A DNA stretch of 23,425 nt from Pleurotus djamor. Its lineage: Eukaryota > Basidiomycota > Agaricomycetes > Agaricales > Pleurotaceae. Position 1 is the stretch's first letter; each line of letters starts with the position of its first letter. Shown in pieces: positions 10,251 through 18,748 of the stretch. The notes under the pieces were generated by a model. It saw only the letters and a list, made by a program, of their open reading frames with translations. It was not told the origin of the DNA and did no database searches. The stretch spans positions 1 through 23,425 of the forward strand of contig JAPEVF010000521.1 of the NCBI GenBank assembly GCA_029747585.1. The letters are read 5' to 3'. The translations under genes and the position numbers were made by a program.

Positions 10251-12284
10251 TCAATGGGATTCCCCGTCGATCTGTTCTTTCGACTTCTGCCATTGTGCCC
10301 AAAGCTCTTGTCTTGAGCTCTCCGTTGCGATCGCTGAGGCGAACTTCAGGACTCTCCAAACGTCCTGGAAGTTGCTGGCAAGTCCAAGACTTATCCGAAC
10401 AACGCCTAGCTCCCGGCCGACGTGGTGTTCGAAATCCTTAAGGGTCACACCTGGGTAGAGCTGCTTCATATCATCTTGGATGTCCAGGATCGCGGCAGCT
10501 CCACCTGGGTTACACATGCAGCCCGTCCGCAGTGAAACCGATTGCTTGGAGGCCGCATACTCGATGAAGGAGTTGGGCAGCATATCCCCTGATGGCTTAG
10601 GGGAACAGTTAGTACCTTTGCCACAAACCGATTTGGTTCGCTCAAACACTCACATCCAGGAAGATAAGGGACAACACAGACCCACAGTCCGCTTGTTCGC
10701 CGACCGACCTCAATCGCCGATTCGGAAGTCTGGAAAGGATGCGTGCTACGGGGCCGCCCGTCGTGTCGTGTTTCATCTGAGTCAGGTTGTTGGTAAGGTG
10801 GTGGAGTAAGGAGGAGAGACGAAGTGGGAGGAACGGGAGGTAAGCCGAGAGGAACCGTAAGCCGTCTACAACGGCGGGTAATGTCAGGTAATTGATGGTC
10901 CCATCCTAAGATGACCAGATGTGTCAGTTCCTGATCTCTCAGCGCCGGACCGCGTGCAACATACCTCAAACCGTTCGTGCAGATGATGTGATGGTGTAAC
11001 TATGTTCCCTGGAACTTGGACAACATCCACATTCCCTCCAGCAAACCATGGACGTTCCAATCTTGCGAGGAACGACTTTTTGACCACCAAAGCACCAACG
11101 CCAGTGGGAAAACCAAACATTTTGTAGAAAGAGATCGCCATGGCGTCGACCGGAGTTTCGCTAAGTGAAAAGATGGAGGTGGGGGCCAACGCCGCTGCAT
11201 CGAGCAGAGTGTGATATCCAAGTGATGACGCATGTTCAAGGAGCGATAATGGGTTCTTTGAGTTTGAGATATTGGATTGCCCTGTAAGGGCGAAGAGGCA
11301 GGGTGGTGCCTCCTTGGATCGCGGGCGGTTCTTCAGCAAGCAACTCTAATGGGGAGAGGCGATTGAGCGGGACCCTATGCACATATAAAATCAATCTTAC
11401 CTTGGCCGTCGGGGGGTCAACTCCTCCTGTGGACGTCGCAGGGATATAACACACTCTTGCGCCCTTGTGAGTGGCGTATTCACGAATCCCATGGACGCTA
11501 TTATGCGAATCCGCGCCTAATACATAGCTACTGCCAGAAGCGAATGGATAGGCCTCGCCGACGAGTTTCAGAGCCGCTGTTGCATTCGCTGTGAAGACAA
11601 CTGTATACTCTGGTGGCGCACGGAAGAAGGTCAATACAGCTTCGCGAGCCTCGCTGGCGCACTTCGCTGAGAGCAAGGAGCTAGGAGATGGACAGATCAA
11701 CACGAATAAAGTAAGCGCTATGTGTTTGATTCTCACCTATTGCTGACGGAGTGTGTATTACCAAGGATGTGGCGATTAAGGAAGGCGGTGTGAACGCGAA
11801 TCAGACTTTCTGGGTAGAGAGCACCACCCATATAATCCACGTAGGTTTCCCCCGTTCGCTCTAGTCTGGAGTAATCGGTTCGACGCAGGGTGTCAACGAT
11901 CCACGTCAACTGGTATTCAGGAAACGCCCGAATAAACGAATTGTAAGCTGCAGATGCGTCATCGTGGGCGAGGTCCGCATTTGGCGAGTACGCCAAGTGG
12001 TGAATTGATTCCTTCTCGCGTAGGCGATGATGATGGTTGCTCGTCGTCGAGCTGGAGGATCCAGAACGCACTGAGCCTTCCCGTTCGCGGTCGCGGATCG
12101 TAGCACCCTTCTCGTTGAAAAGCACTAGGGTATCATGCGATGCGTCAGAGCCCAAGATCGAGTCGTTGGCTGACGTGCATCCAAGACTGAGCTTAGAGAA
12201 GACGGCAGAGCGTTGCTTGGTTATGACACGCCTAGGTTTGGAGGGCGAAGGTTGTGGAGCGGAGTGCGAGTGTGAGTTACCCAT
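10251..12284 (-). CDS. Class-V aminotransferase-fold protein, molybdenum cofactor sulfurase N-domain type
   Basis: This is a PLP-dependent cysteine desulfurase-like protein of 601 residues. Exons from 5' to 3': 12284-11737, 11680-11401, 11345-10965, 10905-10654, 10595-10251. Residues 1 to about 120 form a Ser/Arg/His-rich extension starting MGNSHSHS. The catalytic part includes YVDYMGGALYPESLI, GNTHSVSNSS, FTANATAALKLVGEAYPF, Asp325 in LLDAAALAP, the predicted PLP lysine Lys351 in SFYKMFGFPTGVGAL, WFAGGNVDVV, and RTGCMCNPGG with Cys513/Cys515, where Cys513 matches the persulfide cysteine of MOCOS-type sulfurases. No MOSC domain follows, because the chain ends soon after. In the full enzyme this domain moves sulfur from L-cysteine to the molybdenum cofactor. 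Here the acceptor is unknown. The last intron has a perfect TACTAAC branch site. Confidence 0.88.
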
Positions 12285-12340
12285 TGGTAATTATATCAGG
12301 TAGGTGGAATTGATTTTTGAAGGACTCAAAACCCGCCCGC

Positions 12341-12347
12341 TTTTATA
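12341..12347 (-). promoter_or_regulatory. TATA box of the sulfurase-like gene
   Basis: On the minus strand this reads TATAAAA, preceded by CCAGG, 57 nt upstream of the ATG at 12284. It is a strong match in sequence and spacing. Confidence 0.6.
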
Positions 12348-12776
12348 CCTGGCGAGAGGTGGAAATTCAGGTTTGGTATAGGCGAGCGGGTCGAGATAAA
12401 TCAGTTTGAGTCGAACGGTTGGACATGGCATGGGGCAGACGAGTCAGCACGTCAAACAGAAAAAAACAAACGGACGTGCAGAGCCCCTGCTAAGCTATAG
12501 TTGTTCGATTACTATGCGGTGTGCGTCAAACAACGAATCAATCCAACCACATCCCTTCAATAGGGGGATCTCTCTATTCTGGGTACAAAGATCCCATATC
12601 CAGATATTCAATGAAGCCGTCTTCGCGGAGTCAATATTCTGCTCAGGTACTTGTACTAAATAGGATGCCAAAATAGTTCCGTTCGCCCGATGGTAGCCCG
12701 ATGGCAATAGCGTCGTGGGTGCGCGCTGGTGCATTGGTTCGTCTTGACAGTCGAGAAGTTGTTTAACAAAGGCAGA

Positions 12777-13077
12777 TCATGTCAGAGCCCAAGTTATTCC
12801 GAGTCGGTCCCGGTTCCATAATTTATCAGCCAATGCGTTTAACTTGTCTCGAGTCCACGCCAGTGGAACGTCTGGAAACCAATGGCGGCCCCGCAACTGA
12901 CGGAGCACAGCTAAATCAAGCCAAAGATAGAGTCACTTTCCCAGTGTAGAACTGAACTAGCTGAGCGTCTCGAGAGGCTTCTCAGGCACATGAAGCGAAT
13001 CGAAAAGCCTCGGAGGTGGGGTAAGTGAGGAGCTTACGGAGGTCCTGTTGTGTTTGGGGTTGATGGAGACCATGCAT
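12777..13077 (-). CDS. Candidate small two-exon gene of unknown function
   Basis: I do not recognise this. On the minus strand an ATG at 13077 opens MHGLHQPQTQQDL. Two donors of the same phase are available: GTAAGC at 13037, or GTGCCT at 12989, which would include RKLLTYPTSEAFRFAS. Both splice to the acceptor TTGATTTAG at 12911. Exon 12910-12777 then reads VLRQLRGRHWFPDVPLAW, TRDKLNALADKLWNRDR and LGITWALT to a TGA. Product length is 57 or 73 residues. The last exon has natural-looking composition (Trp, Arg, Leu, Asp rich). It may instead be the 3' end of a larger gene extending upstream. No homology can be claimed. Confidence 0.25.
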
Positions 13078-14271
13078 ATCACCAGTGTGTCAACGAAAGA
13101 GCAATCAGAGCAGTTGCGAAGCAAGCAACAAGGAGCTATGTTATGATCATTGTTGTGTTCGAGTGATATGATCCCAGGCAGACGGCCGAATATAGCACAA
13201 TTTCAGACGTCGGCGAGTAAGCGATGGACGACGCTCAGTTGAGTGCTTCGGCGTCCTACCGCGACGATTAACTGCAGCAGATTTAATAATTCCGGAACTA
13301 TACCACAGGCGGTGAGATGAAGAAGGGATAAAGGAAGAGAAGAGAAGCACCTCCCTGTAAAGTTAGGACAAGGCGCTACCAGGAAGGACTGTTGTACTAT
13401 GAACTTTGAAATTCCTGCTCAGATCAATCGGGTACAAAGGTAGGGTTTTGGGGGCGTTAACCTTGACGTAAATTGAAGATTGAAGCCGACTTGGAGATAT
13501 GTTTCGGACCCAAGATGTTGCGACTTTCCATGTCGGCCAACTCCACTGGATTACAGAATTATTCGACCAAGTAAGGCTATAACGGATCACGTACTCGGAC
13601 TTCATTACAATCCAAAGCTGGGCCTGTCAAAAAAGAAAGAAGGGCTAATTATGTTTGATAGGGAGGCTCTACGGCTTAGGGCGGAAGTCGTATTCATCGG
13701 TTACAGATCGGTTATGACTTCCTGCATTCCAAGAGACCAAAGACATAGCCAGTCCAAAGGAACACCAATGAAGTTAGCAGTTCAGCGTCATCATCCCAAA
13801 TGGATTCGAATCACTGGTGATGGAGGTGATGTCAACAGTCACTGCCTCAACAAAAGACAGGAACCCACCATTCATTAGATATGGTCTTCACATGGGAGGG
13901 GCGTCGTGAAGCAGGAGTGATCGTGTCCTTAGGGAAACGGGTATGTTTAGACTTACGGGAGAGGCCGTGGGGGGCAACACATTTGACATGTTGATAGTAG
14001 ATAGATAGACGTGTGGCGATTGGCTTGAACTAGTCTTCCTGCGCGGCATACCAACGCGACACAAGAGCCTGTGAGTAATAGGTGGGCGAGACGCGAGGGC
14101 GGCCCCACGATCACCTTGTATTCCAAAACACAAAGCAAAAAATTAATTGAAGCAGAAGCGACTCCTCAAACCCGGGTGATCCGTCTAGACGCGAACCGGT
14201 CAGCTGTGAGAAAAGACATACTGAACACATACCGCGCGAGAAGATGGTGGCTGCGCTAAGAAACATAGTCA

Positions 14272-14564
14272 TCAACTTCGATGCAGGGGTCGATACAGGC
14301 GAACATTTATTGTCTTTAAGTGGACACATTCTGGTATACCAGTACTAGTGGGTTGGACAGACGAATCTGTGGACTCTGGGATGACACGTAGAATGTAAGA
14401 ATACGAATCTACTCACTAGTGTCATCCAACGACATGCCCAGCGTGCACGGGGAGTTCATTATGGCAATTCTTCGACCCTGTGGATCGTCGGAGGTGGCCC
14501 ATCGGTAGTATCCAATCTTGATGCCGTTAGCACCATAATTGGAGTCCTGGGTCAATGACGAGGG
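14272..14564 (-). CDS. Candidate 3' exons of an unrecognised gene (partial)
   Basis: Exon 14564-14417 is open, preceded by acceptor GCTTCATAG and followed by donor A|GTGAGT. It reads SLTQDSNYGANGIKIGYYRW, ATSDDPQGRRIAIM and NSPCTLGMSLDDT. A 41-nt intron ending CATCCCAG joins it in phase to 14375-14272 (STDSSVQPTSTGIPEC onward) and a TGA. Codon composition looks coding, but no start or upstream exon could be fixed, and stops occur upstream in the same frame. Chance cannot be excluded. Confidence 0.2.
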
Positions 14565-15179
14565 CTATGAAGCACAATTCATTTCGGTAGCAATGAAGCC
14601 AACCGTAGCCTTTCTCATCGACGGTGCACGTCTGACACTAGCTCGTTCTCTGATCCCACACATGAACATGCCTTAGCAGTATCTTATGCACAAGCAGTAA
14701 GTGTTTCACGGGCCTGGAGAAGAGTGTTCTAAAGTAGTCCAACAAGCGACCGCATGCTCGAGGATCTGGGCTTCTTACAGTCCATCATCCAAAGCCCGGT
14801 ATCGAGTTTGATTGGGCACAGTCAGAATTCGGTCCAATAACGGTTGGAGACGCTTCGGTCCCCGTTGCCTCGTGGAACGATTCTAACTAAGTTTCGGAAG
14901 TGGTATGAATAGAATTGAAGATGAGGAAGAGGAAGAAAGGAGCATCGGGGACTGGTATTCTGCTCGTCCAGGCCAAAGTTTCCCACGGTCACAAATTTGT
15001 TCTCGGGTTGTGGTCGCGTCTTCCGTCAAGAGAACCCTCCCAACCTGGACCTTGCAACCATTCTCAGAAACCTGGCGACCTTCGCACCTTCACGCAAGAG
15101 CCGTGTGCACATTCCACTGATACCCCTTCCCCCAAAGGAACAATTTCGGCACGTCCTGAGTCGTTTCATCGTAGCAGCC

Positions 15180-17369
15180 ATGTCCACAAGCACAGATGCT
15201 TCCCAGAATCAGAATCAGGGAGCCCCCCACCTTTCTCCGAATACTCCAGGCTTGAAAAAGATACCACCATACTGGTATCCTTATACCACGATGGCGAAAG
15301 GCCGATGGCTGGGACGCGAATTGCTAGAGGTCGTCTCAACTGAATTTCGAGACCGATCTATGGAATACTACGTAAGTGGGCGTGATATCATCTTGTGCTC
15401 AAAGAAGCCATGTAACTACCCCGTTGTATTCACATTTGGGATATAGCGTTATGCCCTTGAATCGGGTGTCACCACCGTCAACGGCGAAGTGGCAAAGCCA
15501 GATACCATCATTAGAGATGGTGATCGCATTGAGTAGGTTTGACTTTCATCACACAAGGTTGTGTTGTACCCCTCAAACTTTCGCCCAAAGGAATGTTGTC
15601 CATCGTCACGAACCACCGGTAACATCTACGCCCGTGAAGATTCTGTATCATGACACAGAACGCCAATTCATCGTAGTTGACAAACCGGGCAGCATCGTTC
15701 GTTCGTCTGTCAATCATTCCAGACGGTCTTGCGAGTCCTGACAACCCCGCGTTTCACTTCACTTCTCCCCCCTTTTCAACCCCAAAGCCGGTCCACGCGT
15801 CGGGTAGATTCTACAAGAACACTTTGATCGAGATACTTGAGAACGATTTTGGGTTTGCTAAGGCCTACCGTATGATCCTAAACTCTCTGCCGTTTGATGA
15901 GCACGCCATACTGATTGTTGGCCTCAGCTGTAAATAGGTTGGATCGCCTGACATCGGGGCTAATGATTTTACCGCTTTCCGTGGAACGTGCTAGAGCTGT
16001 GTCCTCCGAGTTCCAAGCAGGAACGGTGAAGAAGGAATACGTAGCCCGATGCAGAGGCGAATTCCCGGAGTACGCCCAACCGAAAACCTATCCTCACCTA
16101 AACCCCTTAACACATCTTCTTAGCGAAGAAGTCATCTGTGATCAACCAATGTTGACTGTTGATCGACAGATGGGTTTGAATATTGTACATCCGGAAGGAA
16201 AGGTACGGCCTTCAGCATCGCTCTCACCCTTCATGGACTAAGTCATCATTTCTACCCAGCCCGCTAAGACGATTTTTAACCGTATACGATATGATGCGAA
16301 CACCAACAGCAGCGTCATCCGATGTACGTCCGCATGCACTTCCTTTAAGGACATGATTCTCACCGCTGAGAAAGGTCGCCCTCTAACTGGCCGTTGTAAG
16401 TCCTAACGCGCCCGACATCTATATTTATCTTAATGAACTCATGTTGATGCTCTTGATCGGTCGAATATTGATGCAAGCCCACCAAATCAGAGTCCACCTC
16501 CAATTCCTAGGTTTCCCAATTGCCAACGACCCGGTCTACTCTGAAACGAAAATCTGGGTAGGTAAATTAAATCGCTAACAATTAATCTCCCACATCTCAA
16601 ACCTTCATTCTTCTCCAAGGGCTCGAATTTGGGTAAAGGCGGCATTGATATAGTTCCCAGCGAGGAGCGAGCAGCTCCAGCACCACCAACGCACCTACAG
16701 GAACAAATNAAAAAACGAGCCCAGTCCAGAGTCGCTTGGCCCGAAAGCACCCAAATTGCTGCCACGAGAGACAGGCCATGACATCGGTATGGGCTCCCCT
16801 GTGCCTCTTTCCGCTGAGGCCGTTCAGGTCATCACCAATTTGCGAAACATGAAAGTATGTACAGCTTGAGCCTTTCTGTCGGTGTCCGTCCATCCGTTAA
16901 CCTCTGAGTTAAGGACGAAGACGAAGACTGGAGCCGCTGGCGTGACGTAGTATTTCGGGCCAAAGGCGCTTTGTCACCCACAGGATTGACGATCAAACCG
17001 CCACCACCGTCGAACAAGCGACGCCGCGGTGGCGGGGAGCTAATCCCCACTGGGGTCGCATCGACCATCATTCCGCCTCCAGGCCATGTGGAACGACCTT
17101 CTACGCCTCCAGATGCCGGCACATCCCAGCAACTTAGCAATGAAGAAGCAATAGCCATAGCCTCAATGGAACCCCTCTCGGATCCCAACGCGCTCATCAA
17201 GTCAAACAATCTTTATTGCCCAGAGTGCTACTTACCCCTCCACCCGGACCCCAAACCAGAGAAGTTGTACATCTTTTTACACGCACTCAAGTACACCACA
17301 AGCTTGGGATCGTTTGAAACCGGTATGCCCGAATGGGCGTCAGAAGGATGGACATGGGATCAGACGTAG
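15180..17369 (+). CDS. RluA-family RNA pseudouridine synthase, Pus9/Rib2 type
   Basis: This enzyme isomerises uridine to pseudouridine in RNA (Pus9 and Rib2/Pus8 modify tRNA U32). Exons: 15180-15371, 15447-15532, 15591-15696, 15788-15869, 15928-16069, 16124-16202, 16260-16323, 16375-16395, 16478-16557, 16620-16854, 16914-17369. The product would be 513 residues if one base at 16709 is spurious. Landmarks are [18 protein letters not shown], an S4-like segment [37 protein letters not shown], the catalytic Asp161 in [30 protein letters not shown], and [20 protein letters not shown] basic Pro-rich segment and a CPEC motif lie near the C terminus. No CDA-type deaminase domain like that of yeast Rib2 is visible. 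Exon 8 is only 21 nt. The ATG at 15180 was chosen because the open frame upstream of it lacks an ATG. Confidence 0.9.
16709..16715 (+). other. Ambiguous base plus A-run that shifts the pseudouridine synthase frame
   Basis: An N stands before six As inside exon 10. As written, the exon is 235 nt and runs into a TGA at about 16778-16780. Dropping one base restores a frame through [19 protein letters not shown] and into the next exon. The exon is therefore one base too long, most simply a base-calling error. Confidence 0.8.
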
Positions 17370-17477
17370 TCTTTTTCGGTCCCCGAGAGTGAATCACCGT
17401 TGCGGTAGAGGTGAAGGCGTAGTTATCGAATATAGTAGTGAATTACGATCGCGGGGATATATCAATGTGTACAGAGA

Positions 17478-18559
17478 TTACTAGACGAATGCAAGCGGTT
17501 AGACCACAAAGGTTCAACCCTCAGAAGCTATACGTAAAGCTTACCTTGATGAACTTGGCCATAAATTTCCTGAATCGTTCGTACAACAATAAGGATGTCA
17601 GATAGAAGAATGGATGCGTAGTGGAACTAACCTGTGGAACTCTGTTCTCAGAAGGTCATTCACGAACTGGCCTTGCTTGTCCCTCGAGGACATAGCTTGG
17701 TTCTTGAATATCAGGTCTGGAACGCCATGCAATCAGAAAAATGGAGAGAGCTCAAAGGGAAATATGAAAGACAACGAACCATCATCCCAACGTCGCTTCA
17801 CCGCAAATGTTCCCGGAGCCGTGGTATTGATGCCAGGTGTCTGTCCTAGTGCAGCAGCAAGATTCAGAAGAGGGTTTGCTGTAGCTATCTCTGCCTCTCG
17901 AGCAGCGGCATCTGTAGCAGACTGTTCCCGTTCAGCCTTCTCCTTCTCAGCGGCTCGCTCTCGCTTGATCTTCTCTAGCTCCCTCATCAGCTCCGCAGTG
18001 TCATCTTCATCTTCGTCGGAATCTTCCTCACTATCGCAAAATAGGTCAGGGCTCGGAGAGAAAAAATACCAAGAAGACATAACACATTGCACAAGACCCA
18101 CCTATCATCTTCGTCCTCATTGTCTTTGCTCTTTCCATCCTTATGGCTAGCTTCCTCATCATCATCGTCATCATCGTCATCTTTGTCTAGCTCCAAAGCC
18201 TCCTGGAGAAGTTTCCTCCGTTTATTCGTCTCCTCATCCGCCTCCGTCGAAACTGAACCATTCTCCAGAGGAAGCGGTGGTTTACCCTCGGCTTTCCGTT
18301 TCTTATTCTTAGCTTCTTGTTCTGCCAGTAGAAGCTCCGCGCGCAAGTCGCGTTTCTTCACCTCAGCAGCAGAGGTCTGACCAACTTGGCTAGAAGGAAT
18401 GATTTCAATTAGGAAAGCCTCATGGCAGTGAGAACCAGAGACATACCGAAACTTGAGCTTCGTGTGGGCAGCCATGTCGCGCACGGAGAATTGGCGCGAG
18501 CCACCCTTGACATCTTTGGCCTGAGCAGGATCCCATGTCGGTCTGTGAGCTGTGGACAT
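17478..18559 (-). CDS. CWC15: Spliceosomal protein Cwc15 (Cwf15)
   Basis: This is a component of the Prp19/NTC-associated catalytic spliceosome in the nucleus, of 254 residues (human CWC15 has about 229). Exons from 5' to 3': 18559-18447, 18389-18102, 18030-17780, 17716-17632, 17569-17545, 17480-17478. The N terminus MSTAHRPTWDPAQ, VRDMAAHTKLKFR and KKRDLRAELLLAE are family hallmarks. An Asp/Glu-rich central stretch is encoded partly by a GAT/GAC repeat (18156-18183). A Lys/Glu/Arg helix follows (ELMRELEKIKRERAAEKEKA). The conserved end is RRWDDDLIFKNQ...FVNDLLRTEFHRKFMAKFIK. The last intron (17544-17481, GTAAGC, branch TCTAAC, acceptor TCTAG) sits exactly between the final Lys codon and TAA. 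Without that splice the frame would add seven residues and stop at 17521. Confidence 0.93.
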
Positions 18560-18748
18560 TGTGGATGGGAGGTGTGATGAACGAACTGGCGCTTAGTGAC
18601 ATTGACGCGCTTAGCGCTGTACGAGCGCTTGATGCAACAGGGGTTTTCAGGCCTCTCAGGGACATTCAAGACCGTGCTCAGCGAAGAGCGGAAATCCGGG
18701 TGAAAGTAGATACATAGGCCAACAATGCAGAAATAGTGTAGATTAAAA

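Larger units (their letters stand above)
12348..15179. other. Long region without a confident gene; exon-like fragments on the minus strand
   Basis: About 2.8 kb lie between the divergent sulfurase-like and pseudouridine synthase genes, the longest gap between confident genes in the window. No RNA gene, transposon terminus or long repeat was recognised. Minus-strand stretches read as protein and are bordered by plausible splice sites: 14564-14417 with 14375-14272, 13605-13363, 13350-13147 and 13077-12777. They match no family I know, and I could not join them into one model. They could be a fast-evolving or decayed gene. A short TAGA-type repeat lies near 13993-14009. Confidence 0.5.

Noticed and set aside
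5086..12284. A secondary-metabolite cluster combining the reductase, the sulfurase-like protein and the P450.
   Set aside because: No backbone synthase or transporter is present, and housekeeping genes (Uso1, Cwc15, pseudouridine synthase) are interleaved.
13800..13820. GGATTCGAATC, resembling a tRNA T-loop.
   Set aside because: The flanks do not pair to form a T stem, and no acceptor, D or anticodon arms can be built on either strand.
13480..13878. A 132-codon plus-strand open frame in the gene-poor region.
   Set aside because: Its composition is uneven, no splice context supports it, and the opposite strand reads better. It is likely chance or the shadow of the minus-strand fragments.
14997..15179. 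Upstream extension of the pseudouridine synthase frame.
   Set aside because: The frame is open but contains no ATG before 15180; the residues before MSTSTDAS show no family similarity.
17614..18150. A long plus-strand open frame antisense to Cwc15.
   Set aside because: It is the Ser-rich shadow of the acidic and charged Cwc15 exons and crosses well-supported minus-strand introns.
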